DNA from: Bacillus sp. NTK074B
Lineage (GTDB): Bacteria; Bacillota; Bacilli; Bacillales; Bacillaceae_B
Length of the DNA: 64,000 nucleotides
NCBI RefSeq assembly: GCF_017303375.1
Contig: NZ_JAFKOH010000007.1
Coordinates: forward strand, 1-64,000
Reading direction: 5' to 3'
The position numbers and the translations under genes are program-made. The notes under the pieces were generated by a model, which saw only the letters and a list, made by a program, of their open reading frames with translations, was not told the origin of the DNA and made no database searches. Shown one piece after another: positions 8,539 to 16,318 of the stretch (its first letter is position 1; each line of letters starts with the position of its first letter).

Positions 8539-8880
8539 TTGTTTTCAAAAATTGATACGGTACATACTCAAGTGGCTGATTTAAAGAAGTCTCAAATATG
8601 GTATGAAGAGGTGTTGGAGTTAGAACAGGTCTTCGATTCAGGGGAGTATCTTGTCTATAAAGTTGGGGTGGGAGAAGCCACCCTTACCATTCAACAAGGC
8701 GAGGTCCGTCCCTCTTCCATTAAACCCATTTTATTTTCAGATGCTCTGGAAGAAACCAGATTGAAGCTTATGGAGAAAGGTGTCAAGGTAGGGACCATTG
8801 AGGTAGATGAAGGGGTAACCTATTTTGAATTTTTTGATCCCGATAAGAATTGCTTTGAGGTGCGTCAGTATATGCTGTGA
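8539..8880 (+). CDS. VOC (glyoxalase/bleomycin-resistance) family protein
   Basis: Single-domain vicinal-oxygen-chelate protein of about 113 aa, a metal-dependent fold used by lyases, dioxygenases and drug-binding proteins. It shows the two beta-alpha-beta-beta-beta modules: IDTVHTQVADLKKSQIWYEE at the N-terminus (His as possible metal ligand) and YFEFFDPDKNCFEVRQY at the C-terminus (Glu as ligand). TTG 8539 is preferred because GGGGAAGGTGG is placed correctly for it; a GTG at 8527 overlaps that ribosome binding site. Substrate unknown. Confidence 0.8.
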   Translation: MFSKIDTVHTQVADLKKSQIWYEEVLELEQVFDSGEYLVYKVGVGEATLTIQQGEVRPSSIKPILFSDALEETRLKLMEKGVKVGTIEVDEGVTYFEFFDPDKNCFEVRQYML

Positions 8881-8925
8881 TAATTCAAAAAGGTATCTGT
8901 TTGATTTGAGAGGAGCTGAGAGCAG

Positions 8926-9384
8926 CTGGGATACATAGAAGAAATTAGAGAATTGGTTGGGAATCGTCCACTGATCTTGGTTGGGGCGGTAGTCATTATA
9001 GTAAATGAGCGAAATGAAGTACTTCTTCAGGAAAGGCGATTTCCAAGTGGTACCTGGGGACTCCCGGGGGGGTTGATGGAGCTTAGGGAATCAACAGAAG
9101 AGACAGCTAGAAGAGAAGTGGAGGAAGAAACGGGTCTCCTTTTAGGAGAATTACATTTATTAAATGTATACTCTGGGGCTGATCAGTTCATTAAAGCGGC
9201 AAATGGAGATGAATTCTACGTTGTCACTACAGCCTATTTTACTCGCGAGTTTCATGGGGAAATGAGGAGGGATCTATCAGAATCCATTCAGTTAAGTTTC
9301 TATCCATTTTCTGGAATTCCACAATCCATGGTAAGCAGTCATCGACACATTTTGAATGAATATAGGGAGAGAATGATAAGGTAA
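8926..9384 (+). CDS. Nudix hydrolase with probable CTG start
   Basis: Nudix (MutT-type) pyrophosphohydrolase cleaving nucleoside-diphosphate-linked compounds. The Nudix box is complete: G-x5-E-x7-REVEEETG, beginning at GGLMELRESTEETA. The usual start codons would place the start at TTG 8953, but the preceding in-frame codons encode GYIEEIRELVG, which matches the N-terminus I expect in Bacillus relatives (family members begin MGYIEELR...). That extension requires a CTG start at 8926, which has AGGAG 10 nt upstream; the frame is closed by TGA at 8917. The protein is then 152 aa. The exact substrate is unknown. Confidence 0.8.
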   Translation: MGYIEEIRELVGNRPLILVGAVVIIVNERNEVLLQERRFPSGTWGLPGGLMELRESTEETARREVEEETGLLLGELHLLNVYSGADQFIKAANGDEFYVVTTAYFTREFHGEMRRDLSESIQLSFYPFSGIPQSMVSSHRHILNEYRERMIR

Positions 9385-9442
9385 AGGTATCACCTCGGTG
9401 TAAAGGGATGCACTCAGAAATAAGAAGTTACCTTTGAACACC

Positions 9443-9480
9443 AAAACAGCTGATCGGATTAAGTTCTGATCAGCTGTTTT
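9443..9480. terminator. Bidirectional terminator after the Nudix gene
   Basis: The 13-bp inverted repeat AAAACAGCTGATC / GATCAGCTGTTTT has a 12-nt loop and A/T tracts on both flanks, between convergent genes. Confidence 0.88.
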
Positions 9481-9495
9481 ATATAGATAAGCGTT

Positions 9496-9687
9496 TTAAT
9501 GTAAAGTATCTAGATACGCATAATATGCGGCTAGTTTTTCGTTGTTGTTTGCAGCTTTACCGTTTCCTTTAAATGATTTACCTATAGCAAAGTATTCTTT
9601 GTGGACCGGTAAGACATGAACGGTAACAGCTGGTCGCCCTCTATGCCTGAAATCCTTAGGTACGTGAAGCATGGAAAATCGTTTCAT
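9496..9687 (-). CDS. Hypothetical small basic protein (63 aa)
   Basis: An unrecognised 63-aa protein rich in His, Lys and Arg (MKRFSMLHVPKDFRHRGRP...), ending in a helix-like AAYYAYLDTLH. No signal peptide or membrane helix. Confidence that it is a gene comes from a near-perfect AAGGAGG at 7 nt spacing and from the shared terminator on its 3' side. It might be a sporulation or nucleic-acid-binding peptide, but nothing specific supports either. Confidence 0.6.
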   Translation of the reverse strand: MKRFSMLHVPKDFRHRGRPAVTVHVLPVHKEYFAIGKSFKGNGKAANNNEKLAAYYAYLDTLH

Positions 9688-9933
9688 TAATACGCCTCCT
9701 TAGAGGAGAGAGCCATTCTACCCATCTATTACTATTTAAGTAGAATCAATTGTTATTTAACGATAACATAACCTGTCATTCGGTTCAACTTTCTGATCAG
9801 TATAGGCAATTAAAGATAAAAAATTTGAAAGATACCCCCAAGAATGAGATAATGCCATCGAATCGTATAGGGAAGATGATATATCATCCATTCATCACAT
9901 TCTGACATTCACCACCTGGGAGGTATTATAAGT

Positions 9934-10047
9934 ATGAATATTGATGAAGTACTAGACGATACCGTAGAACTCGGACAAGAGGAGTTAAAGCGCCCGATCT
10001 ATCGCGTTGATATCGATCAACTATTGGAATCAACGAGTGATCTTTGA
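9934..10047 (+). CDS. Small acidic protein (37 aa)
   Basis: A 37-codon frame encoding an acidic, soluble peptide (MNIDEVLDDTVELGQEELKR, ending LLESTSDL). GGGAGG lies about 10 nt upstream of the ATG, and a strong intrinsic terminator follows 20 nt after the stop, which together argue for a real monocistronic small gene. I do not recognise it and see no homology cues. The 250 nt upstream contain no other gene. Confidence 0.6.
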   Translation: MNIDEVLDDTVELGQEELKRPIYRVDIDQLLESTSDL

Positions 10048-10066
10048 TAGGAATTCTATATAGAAA

Positions 10067-10109
10067 TAAAAAAGGCAGGCCCATTCATTATAATGGGTCC
10101 GCCTTTTTT
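10067..10109. terminator. Intrinsic terminator of the 37-aa gene
   Basis: The stem AAAAAGGC-GGCCCATT pairs with AATGGGTCC-GCCTTTTT, with A and T tracts on both sides, so it can also serve the convergent minus-strand gene ending at 10154. Confidence 0.88.
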
Positions 10110-10153
10110 ATTTCTCTTTTACATTGATGTTCCCAATTTGACACCTATTGTTT

Positions 10154-10351
10154 TTAGTCATGCCTTTTATGTTTGTTCAATAATTCTTTTAAAAGATTGA
10201 TGATGGTGGCTCGTTCACTCTTATCGAATGATCGGGTCCAGCCTGAGATAAGGGTTTCCTCTTCGGTTGAAAGGTCACGCTGCAAGCCATCTACAAATAT
10301 CTCTTTAATTTCATCCTTTGCAAACTTAGGATTAATTGATTCATGTCTCAT
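10154..10351 (-). CDS. Hypothetical small charged protein (65 aa)
   Basis: A 65-aa soluble, charged protein (MRHESINPKFAKDEIKEIFV..., C-terminal amphipathic helix TIINLLKELLNKHKRHD). The ribosome binding site AAGGAGG sits 8 nt before the ATG. There are no cysteines, signal peptide or membrane helix. The helical C-terminus and high charge suggest a small regulatory or interaction protein, but no function can be assigned. It shares a bidirectional terminator with the 37-aa gene. Confidence 0.65.
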   Translation of the reverse strand: MRHESINPKFAKDEIKEIFVDGLQRDLSTEEETLISGWTRSFDKSERATIINLLKELLNKHKRHD

Positions 10352-10480
10352 CTCTTTACCTCCTTGATTCTTATTCCTTATTTTCCCTCTGTAAACTAAA
10401 TCAAACCTCTTACTGCTTTTTAAATGTTATGGATTGGGTGGAATAGGGGAACAATGATGAAAAAAGTATAGGAGATGCAT

Positions 10481-10966
10481 ATGTCACTTCCTTTTTTTAT
10501 TACAATTTTAATCATCATAATTTACATTGTATTATTCATGAAGAAGAACCTTTCATTTACCGCGAATGCGATTCAATTTATGGTGTTATCCATCATTTCA
10601 ACGAATTATATCACGATTCTGACGAATAAACTGAAATGGATGAAAGCTTCAGAGGACATCGCTTCATTTATCAGCTTGCTTATTAACAGGGAGTGTATTG
10701 TACCACTAGTAGGGGTCATCATGGTGAACGGCTATTTGAATTATAGAAGAACGAGAGATAAAATGGTTTGTTTTGTTTGTCTTTTATTATTCATCAGTAT
10801 ATTGGATGTGCTCCATGTTTATTTCCATTCTCTTTCCTACCCTGACTGGAGCTTATTAAATACTGTGGTTGTTAATGGTGTATATCTGCTGTTCTGTATT
10901 TGGTTCGGGAAGGGGCTTTATCATTTACAGAAGAAGGAGGAGGGAAGAAATGGACAGAATCTATGA
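10481..10966 (+). CDS. Polytopic membrane protein, unknown (first of a pair)
   Basis: A 161-aa protein with about five transmembrane helices separated by short loops. I recognise no characterised family with certainty; the size, helix count and pairing resemble the CBO0543-type membrane proteins of spore-formers. ATG 10481 has AGGAG 6 nt upstream; the ATG at 10475 would abut that site. Its end overlaps the next gene by 17 nt, which carries its own AAGGAGGAGGG ribosome binding site inside this gene, so the two are cotranscribed and perhaps form one complex. Confidence 0.7.
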   Translation: MSLPFFITILIIIIYIVLFMKKNLSFTANAIQFMVLSIISTNYITILTNKLKWMKASEDIASFISLLINRECIVPLVGVIMVNGYLNYRRTRDKMVCFVCLLLFISILDVLHVYFHSLSYPDWSLLNTVVVNGVYLLFCIWFGKGLYHLQKKEEGRNGQNL

Positions 10967-11453
10967 AAGGTCTTTCAACTGGAATGAATGGTTTATCATT
11001 ATCAGCCTGATCGTCCTCCTCCTTCTAATATGGATCACTCCAAAGATATTTTCGTTTCTCGAGGGCTTCAATTACTTTGTATACGGAATATCGATCGGTA
11101 TGTTTTATGATCACACCATTAGTATTACGCCTTGGGACTTTTATGATGTGAATGACAGTTCAGCTTATCAGGGAATCGATTTCATCAGTTATATTATGTA
11201 TGGTCCGTATAGTTATTTCTTTATTTATATATATAAGAGGTTGAAGATACATGGAATGATGAACCTTGCCTACATCTTGATCTGGACCGCTTTCTCTCTA
11301 TTGATGGAGTGGTGTACAGTGAAAATCGGAATCTTCCACTTCGACAAGGGATACAAGATGTATTGGTCCATACCGATTTATATGGCTGTTCAAAGCATAC
11401 AAATCCTGCTTCATCATAAGGTGAAACAAGATAGTAAAACCTCTTCCTTATAG
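10950..11453 (+). CDS. Polytopic membrane protein, unknown (second of a pair, CBO0543-like)
   Basis: A 167-aa membrane protein with about five helices. Aromatic-rich features stand out: SFNWNEWF at the N-terminus, PWDFYDVND in a loop, and ILIWTAFSLLMEWCTVK with a Trp-Cys pair; the Glu/Trp pattern fits what I recall of CBO0543-family proteins. The start at 10950 is set by AAGGAGGAGGG; the frame stays open upstream, but that part is out of frame with the preceding gene's product. Function unknown. An intrinsic terminator follows directly. Confidence 0.72.
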   Translation: MDRIYERSFNWNEWFIIISLIVLLLLIWITPKIFSFLEGFNYFVYGISIGMFYDHTISITPWDFYDVNDSSAYQGIDFISYIMYGPYSYFFIYIYKRLKIHGMMNLAYILIWTAFSLLMEWCTVKIGIFHFDKGYKMYWSIPIYMAVQSIQILLHHKVKQDSKTSSL

Positions 11454-11456
11454 AAG

Positions 11457-11494
11457 AAAGACCATAAACCGCCTTTTCCGGTTTATGGTCTTTC
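11457..11494. terminator. Bidirectional terminator
   Basis: AAAGACCATAAACCG / CGGTTTATGGTCTTT forms a long stem between the membrane-protein pair and the convergent RsbR-like gene. Confidence 0.9.
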
Positions 11495-11497
11495 CGA

Positions 11498-12364
11498 CTA
11501 TAAGGGGAGAACCACTTCATATTGGTTGAATCCAATATCTTCAAGGGCTTTTTTCAAGCTGGCACTTGTTTTCAGGTCTTCAAAAGTAATGCCGAGGTTT
11601 CCCAATGTTTGGGCCACTTCTGGCCGGATTCCTGTTAAGACAGATTGCACACCCATCATCTTTAGAGCATTAATGATTTGATAAATATTATGGGAAACCA
11701 TTGTGTCCATGATGGCAACACCGGAAATATCAATAAATAAATAGTCTAATTTTAATTCGGAGCTTTTCTTTAAAGCTGTTTCCATGACGGAACTTGCTCT
11801 GTGAGTATCGATTTCTCCAATAAGCGGCAAAATCGCTACCTTATCTGCAATCGGAACAATCGGTGCCGAAAGTTCATCCATTGCTGTATGGATTAAGGCA
11901 AGCTGATCCTTTTGTTGAGTACGGCACACTTCGTTTAATAAATATGCGATTTCATCAAGGATGGGATTGATTTCTGAGTTTACCTGAAGCATAAGAGCGG
12001 CAGAAATTTGATGATCAAGAAGTTGCTCAGAGAAAATGTCCCAAATGGCTGTGCGGAATGCTGATAACGTTTTAAGAGATTCGTTGAGTGAGAGGCCCTT
12101 CTCAAGAGCAACTTTCCCCACTCTTCCTGTCCACTCCTTTACTTTGTCGAGGGATTCGGCTTTATCTTCAAACAAGGATTGACCTAGCATTTCGATTAAT
12201 TGCATACGCCATTCTGTGATTTGTTCCATTTTTACACCCGATAACTTAATCTGATCAGAATATCGCTGTTCCTGATAGTGAATGACCCCTTGAGCAATCT
12301 CGGATTTATGGGAAACAATTTCTTGTCCTATATAAAATAACTCTTCTCTCATTTCTTCATCCAA
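11498..12364 (-). CDS. RsbR-family stressosome protein (STAS domain)
   Basis: Probable RsbT co-antagonist of the RsbR family, a building block of the stressosome that controls the general stress response. The 288-aa protein has an all-helical N-terminal sensor half (about residues 1-150, non-haem-globin-like in relatives) and a C-terminal STAS domain (about 160-275). The STAS domain shows LSAPIVPI, the linker strand VAILPLIGEIDT, and the phosphorylation-loop motif ISGVAIMDTMV, with the Thr that RsbT phosphorylates in characterised homologues. It resembles RsbRB/RC/RD paralogues more than the operon-encoded RsbRA, since no rsbS/rsbT neighbours are present. Monocistronic. Confidence 0.88.
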   Translation of the reverse strand: MDEEMREELFYIGQEIVSHKSEIAQGVIHYQEQRYSDQIKLSGVKMEQITEWRMQLIEMLGQSLFEDKAESLDKVKEWTGRVGKVALEKGLSLNESLKTLSAFRTAIWDIFSEQLLDHQISAALMLQVNSEINPILDEIAYLLNEVCRTQQKDQLALIHTAMDELSAPIVPIADKVAILPLIGEIDTHRASSVMETALKKSSELKLDYLFIDISGVAIMDTMVSHNIYQIINALKMMGVQSVLTGIRPEVAQTLGNLGITFEDLKTSASLKKALEDIGFNQYEVVLPL

Positions 12365-12537
12365 CTCCTTCTACTGCTTATGGATTTAAAAATTTCGAAA
12401 TAATCTCTATTAATGGTAATATAGTATATCATAAAAGCTAGTAAAATTGTACTTACCGGTTGAATCGTCCTTTCCTGAAAAGGTTTTGACTTTTAAAACA
12501 ATCCATTTAAATAAATTAAACGAAAGGTGGAGAAGGT

Positions 12538-13116
12538 ATGACGCATATATGTTTTGTTCGTCACGGTCAAACAAATTGGAATCTTTACGGAAAGTTACAA
12601 GGTCAAACCGACATTCCGTTAAATGAAACTGGAAAACGGCAAGCGGAAGAATGCAGGGTTGCCTTGAAACACCATCAATGGGATGTACTGATCACCACTT
12701 CTTTACAGAGAGCAAAGAAAACGGCAGAAATCATCAACAGGGACCTAAACCTGGATATTATAGAAATGGATCATTTTAAAGAACGCTTTTTTGGTGAAGG
12801 GGAAGGGATGCTGCGTGCAGAGAGGGAAGAACGCTACCCGGACTTTACGTTCCCGAATATGGAAACCTACCAAGAACTGTTAGCCAGGGTGCAAACTGGA
12901 TTAAGAGATATCCATGCTCAATTTCCGGATCGGAAGGTATTGGTCGTCGCCCATGGAGCCGTCATTAATGCTTTAATAATGGAATACCATGAAGATGTTT
13001 CAGGACCCCGGCATGTGAAATTACAGAACGGATGTTTTACTGAAATCCGTTTTGAGGATGGAAAATGGTTTGTCCGTTCCTATAATCAGATTGGTCATTT
13101 ATCAGAAAAGGTGTAA
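12538..13116 (+). CDS. Histidine phosphatase family protein (PhoE/cobC-like)
   Basis: Cytosolic phosphatase or mutase of the histidine-phosphatase superfamily, 192 aa. The catalytic RHG motif (VRHGQTNWN, residues 7-15) and the second half-site VVAHGAVINALI (about 138-149) with the conserved second His are both present, as is the LQRAKKTAEII helix. In Bacillus, proteins of this length are mostly broad-specificity phosphatases of the PhoE/YhfR type; a phosphoglycerate mutase role is less likely from length. Start supported by AAAGGTGGAGAAGG. Followed about 100 nt later by the DCC gene, perhaps in one transcript. Confidence 0.88.
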   Translation: MTHICFVRHGQTNWNLYGKLQGQTDIPLNETGKRQAEECRVALKHHQWDVLITTSLQRAKKTAEIINRDLNLDIIEMDHFKERFFGEGEGMLRAEREERYPDFTFPNMETYQELLARVQTGLRDIHAQFPDRKVLVVAHGAVINALIMEYHEDVSGPRHVKLQNGCFTEIRFEDGKWFVRSYNQIGHLSEKV

Positions 13117-13220
13117 AAGCATTGCATCGCTTAGGTTAGGAACATGTTCCTTTAGCGTTCTGCATGACTGTATTATAGTAAAGGGGAATGGAATCTGTTT
13201 AAGGCAAAGGTGTGATAGAC

Positions 13221-13610
13221 GTGAAAATCATTTTATTTGATGGCATCTGTAATTTTTGCAATAGTAGTGTCCGCTTCATCATTGAGCGGGATCCACGGGG
13301 AAGTTATCGATTTGCCTCACTGCAAAGCAAGATAGGCCAGGAATTATTATGCAAACACAACATCCCCGAAACGACTGACAGTTTTGTCTTGATTGACGAA
13401 CCTCAAGCCTACATTGAATCCACAGCAGCCTTAAAAGTTTGTTCAAATCTAAAATGGCCATGGAAGATTTTCAGTGTATTTCTTCTCATTCCAAAACCCT
13501 TGAGAGACAGCATATATAGAGTGGTTGCCAGGAATAGATATAGATGGTTTGGAGTAAAGGAATCATGCACGTTGCCTTCTGGAAACATTCGGGATCGTTT
13601 TTTAGAATAA
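13221..13610 (+). CDS. Thiol-disulfide oxidoreductase DCC family protein (YuxK-like)
   Basis: A 129-aa DCC1-like protein, a thioredoxin-fold family named after its D-x-x-C-x-x-C motif, seen here as FDGICNFCNSSV near residues 6-17. Members are putative thiol-disulfide oxidoreductases, though physiological partners are largely unknown. The rest shows the family strands ESTAALKV and a C-terminal NRYRWFG segment. GTG 13221 has AAAGGTG 8 nt upstream and is preferred over the GTG at 13212. Single domain with no membrane segment, unlike the long DCC/HTTM fusions. Confidence 0.85.
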   Translation: MKIILFDGICNFCNSSVRFIIERDPRGSYRFASLQSKIGQELLCKHNIPETTDSFVLIDEPQAYIESTAALKVCSNLKWPWKIFSVFLLIPKPLRDSIYRVVARNRYRWFGVKESCTLPSGNIRDRFLE

Positions 13611-13660
13611 AGGATATTGCAGTGTGAAAAACGGGCTTTTGAAGAAGAATCGAGGGGGAG

Positions 13661-13696
13661 ACGGATGTTGAAGATACTTATTCCTTCAACATCCGT
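13661..13696. repeat. Inverted repeat after the DCC gene
   Basis: ACGGATGTTGAAG and CTTCAACATCCGT are perfect 13-nt complements with a 10-nt loop. There is no T-tract, so it is not a typical terminator. A 15-codon frame with a GAGGGGGA ribosome binding site (ATG 13664) starts within the left arm, which is more likely coincidental than a gene. Confidence 0.6.
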
Positions 13697-13744
13697 GATG
13701 ATTAACAAATAATGATCGATGGTTTCCACTTCTATATAAAAGTC

Positions 13745-14152
13745 TTACTTTGAAGGAATGACTATGACGGACACTTTTCTTCGTGAACGGGGTCCGTCGA
13801 ATTCACATAAGAAAACACCTTGCCATGTCCCAAGTAAAAGTTCCCCATCCGTAACGATGAGCATTTGAGAATGGCCGACTGTGCTTGTTTTCAAATGGGC
13901 TGCTGTATTTCCTTCACCATGGAGATCTGAGACTTGATGCCAAGGGTATACTTCGTCTAATCGGCGGAGGAAGTCGGTTTTTACATCTGGATCCGCATTC
14001 TCATTAACGGTAATACCTGCAGTTGTATGAAGGGATTGAACGATTGCAACACCTTCTCTCACGTTTGAGAGATTGATGATATCCTGCACATAGTCAGTAA
14101 TGTCGATCATTTCGTCATGTTTCTTAGTATCAATGGTGAGTGTTTTAATCAT
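13745..14152 (-). CDS. UPF0047/YjbQ family protein
   Basis: A 135-aa UPF0047 protein. Diagnostic blocks are intact: [17 protein letters not shown] and [16 protein letters not shown]. The family forms trimeric barrels with a conserved His/Glu-lined pocket; E. coli YjbQ has weak thiamin-phosphate synthase activity, and the name secondary thiamine-phosphate synthase in databases rests on that. A true biological role is unsettled. Monocistronic on the minus strand, with no thiamin genes nearby. Confidence 0.9.
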   Translation of the reverse strand: MIKTLTIDTKKHDEMIDITDYVQDIINLSNVREGVAIVQSLHTTAGITVNENADPDVKTDFLRRLDEVYPWHQVSDLHGEGNTAAHLKTSTVGHSQMLIVTDGELLLGTWQGVFLCEFDGPRSRRKVSVIVIPSK

Positions 14153-14212
14153 ATACCTACTCGCCTCTTTTCATGTATGATCTATTCGTTTACATTCCAC
14201 TGAAAGCCTTGA

Positions 14213-14731
14213 TTAATACATATTGTCGTCAAGTCGTATCCTGCCGATAACATGGGAAATTTCATCCTCACCTATTTCCTCTATGACGACTTCTTTTACT
14301 ACCGTATGGAAGCTCTCTTCCCAACCCTTGTATGTCTCGACTGCCAGGCTGCATTCCTCCTGGTTTTTTATCCGTCCAAGTGTGATATGGGGAGTGTAAG
14401 TAATGTGATGATTTCGATAAGGTGTCAGGATTCCTTTGTATAATTCATCGTGTAAATGAATAAGAGCATCATTACCCTGTTTAACATTTAAGAATAAATA
14501 CTCTCCATTTGAGCCAGTCACTCCGTTCATGATAAGGGTGAATGGTGAAAGATTGTTTGCCAGTGATTGAACATGGGAGAATAATTCATTTAGGGGAATA
14601 AGAGATTCAAAAGGGAAAACAAGGGTGATGTGGGGTGGGATTTTATCAGAGAGCGGATCGTATATTTTTCTGATATCCTGAATTTTTTCTGCTTTATGAA
14701 AGGCAGGAAAAATATGAATGGCCCTTTTCAA
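14213..14731 (-). CDS. 2'-5' RNA ligase family / 2H phosphoesterase
   Basis: Two-histidine phosphoesterase of the LigT/YjcG type, 172 aa. The two H-x-T-x motifs appear as PHITLVFPF and PHITLGRI, as expected for the bilobal active site. Activity could be 2',3'-cyclic phosphodiesterase, RNA ligase or a nucleotide phosphodiesterase; this cannot be resolved by sequence. TTG 14731 with AAAGGAGGGG 6 nt upstream is the likely start; the TTG at 14755 lies upstream of that site. The gene follows the 97-aa membrane protein whose stop codon lies at 14746, so both may be one transcript. Confidence 0.85.
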   Translation of the reverse strand: MKRAIHIFPAFHKAEKIQDIRKIYDPLSDKIPPHITLVFPFESLIPLNELFSHVQSLANNLSPFTLIMNGVTGSNGEYLFLNVKQGNDALIHLHDELYKGILTPYRNHHITYTPHITLGRIKNQEECSLAVETYKGWEESFHTVVKEVVIEEIGEDEISHVIGRIRLDDNMY

Positions 14732-14745
14732 CTTTTGCCCCTCCT

Positions 14746-15039
14746 TTAATGACAAGGTGATTCACGATTTTCAATGAACGTGTAGCTTTTTCGTTCGAAG
14801 GTTGCATTGAAACACTTTCCCTCTGTTGTTCTATAGAGGGCTTTATAGAATTTTTTATTGTCGGCTGTTGAATGAGTTTGTATGATACCCACAATCGTAG
14901 AACCGGGAGAAACGGTATGAATGGATGATTCTATACCGGTATGCAAGAGGATCCGCTTGTACGAGTAAATGACAATGACGAATCCCACTATAAAGATAAA
15001 TATCCACCTGAATCCCTTTAGAAGTGCTGTCTTATTCAT
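14746..15039 (-). CDS. Small membrane-anchored hypothetical protein (97 aa)
   Basis: An unrecognised protein with one strong N-terminal transmembrane helix (FRWIFIFIVGFVIVIYSY, about residues 10-27) and a C-terminal extracytoplasmic-type domain containing two cysteines (GKCFNATF and ESPCH) that could form a disulfide. It directly precedes the 2H phosphoesterase, whose ribosome binding site lies at the end of this gene. No function can be assigned. Confidence 0.65.
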   Translation of the reverse strand: MNKTALLKGFRWIFIFIVGFVIVIYSYKRILLHTGIESSIHTVSPGSTIVGIIQTHSTADNKKFYKALYRTTEGKCFNATFERKSYTFIENRESPCH

Positions 15040-15122
15040 GTGAAATCCTCCATCTCCCCCACTAATCTATCTTATTACTAAACAGTATTAAAAGAATCAA
15101 TAGGGCGGTTGAGCGCCCTGTA

Positions 15123-15851
15123 TCATCCCTTTAACTTATTATATAAACGTTTAGCGAGGGATAGAGCCGCTTCGTTATCCCCATGTAGACAAACGGTGTC
15201 TGCCTGGATGGATACGATCTTACCATCAATTGACATCACTTCTTGTTTTTCCACCATACGAAGAACCTGTGTTTCCACTTCGTTCGCATCGTGAAGCACT
15301 GAATGTGGAAGAGAACGTGGAGTTAATGAACCGTCTGATTGATAGGCTCGATCGGCAAAAACTTCATGGGCAACATGTAAACCAATTTCCTCACCTGCTC
15401 TAGTGAGTTCGCTTTGCGATAAACCAAATAGAGTGAGGGACGTATCAAGGTCATATACGGCTTCCGCTATCGATTTAGCCAGTGGGAAGTCCTTCGCAGC
15501 CATATTGTACAGCGCCCCATGAGGCTTAACATGTGATAAAATCCCTCCCTGTGCTTTTACAAAAGCGTACAGAGCACCAATTTGATATTGGATGAGGGCA
15601 TAGGCCTCTTCAGGTGAAATATGCATCATTCTTCTGCCAAACCCTTGAATGTCTGGCAGTCCCGGATGGGCCCCGATCTTTACATTATGCTTCATGGCGT
15701 TTGAAACGGTATGTTTCATTACAAGGGGATCACCTGCATGAAAACCGCAAGCGATATTAACAGAGCTGACATAATTCATCATGTCTTCATCCTTACCAAT
15801 CGTATATGCACCAAAGCTTTCTCCTAGATCACAGTTTAAATCGATTTTCAT
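15123..15851 (-). CDS. pxpA: 5-oxoprolinase subunit PxpA (LamB/YcsF family)
   Basis: Subunit A of the ATP-dependent prokaryotic 5-oxoprolinase, which together with PxpB and PxpC opens 5-oxoproline to glutamate. The 242-aa protein shows the family's start MKIDLNCDLGESFG, then NIACGFHAGDP, GAHPGLPD, GFGRR, HVKPHGALYN and the C-terminal VCLHGDN. All these metal/active-site blocks are intact. In most genomes pxpA clusters with pxpB and pxpC; here both neighbours are unrelated, so the partner subunits must be encoded elsewhere or the protein acts alone. Followed by a short intergenic space to the 97-aa gene. Confidence 0.93.
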   Translation of the reverse strand: MKIDLNCDLGESFGAYTIGKDEDMMNYVSSVNIACGFHAGDPLVMKHTVSNAMKHNVKIGAHPGLPDIQGFGRRMMHISPEEAYALIQYQIGALYAFVKAQGGILSHVKPHGALYNMAAKDFPLAKSIAEAVYDLDTSLTLFGLSQSELTRAGEEIGLHVAHEVFADRAYQSDGSLTPRSLPHSVLHDANEVETQVLRMVEKQEVMSIDGKIVSIQADTVCLHGDNEAALSLAKRLYNKLKG

Positions 15852-16021
15852 TTTTTCATCCTTTCGACCATGAGAATGTATTATAACATTCTGAATTCTT
15901 CTTCATCATACCATAAAACCCGATATTCTGTTTTCATTGATGGAAGACTTCCCGTGCAAATAGATAATTTCTCATTAAATTCTAATCTTGTTTTAATAGA
16001 GTTCACTTTTTTGAAAGATAC

Positions 16022-16179
16022 AATGGGTCTTGCTTATGAATAAGGATTTATCACTCCCTAAACAGGATGGGAAGTGGGGTAGCTTTCTAATTCTGTTTAA
16101 ATCTTTATTATGTAAGACCCATTCTAATTTCTTTCCTTTGAAGACAAAAGCCTTGCTGAAGCTTTTGTCTTCTTTTTTT
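16022..16179 (+). ncRNA. Candidate structured small RNA with terminator
   Basis: The segment folds as a long imperfect rod: AATGGGTCTT (16022-16031) pairs with AAGACCCATT (16114-16123), followed inward by AATAAGGATTTA with TAAATCTTTATT, and then AAACAG with CTGTTT across a 10-nt one-sided bulge. An intrinsic terminator follows (GAAGACAAAAGC / GCTTTTGTCTTC plus T7, 16140-16179). No plus-strand gene precedes the terminator, so it must end a noncoding transcript. No convincing sigma-A promoter was found upstream. The rod-plus-bulge layout recalls 6S RNA, but identity is not established. Confidence 0.5.
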
Positions 16180-16269
16180 AAAATGAGAAAAAAGAATGAT
16201 TATGAAAAATGCAATTGAATGATATATATTGGGTAGCCTAAAAAGGTGAGATGGTGTATGTGGAAGAAC

Positions 16270-16298
16270 AAAAAAAGGCAAAGAAAAGTTTCTCTGCC
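16270..16298 (-). terminator. Terminator of the 58-aa membrane-protein gene
   Basis: On the minus strand GGCAGAGAA pairs with TTCTTTGCC, followed by seven T residues, 20 nt after the stop of the 58-aa frame. Confidence 0.75.
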
Positions 16299-16318
16299 AG
16301 TCTGCATAAGCCTTCAGA

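Noticed and set aside
13664-13711. 15-codon frame with GAGGGGGA ribosome binding site
   Set aside because: Followed by a convergent gene, so it cannot be a leader; overlaps an inverted repeat; too short to support alone.
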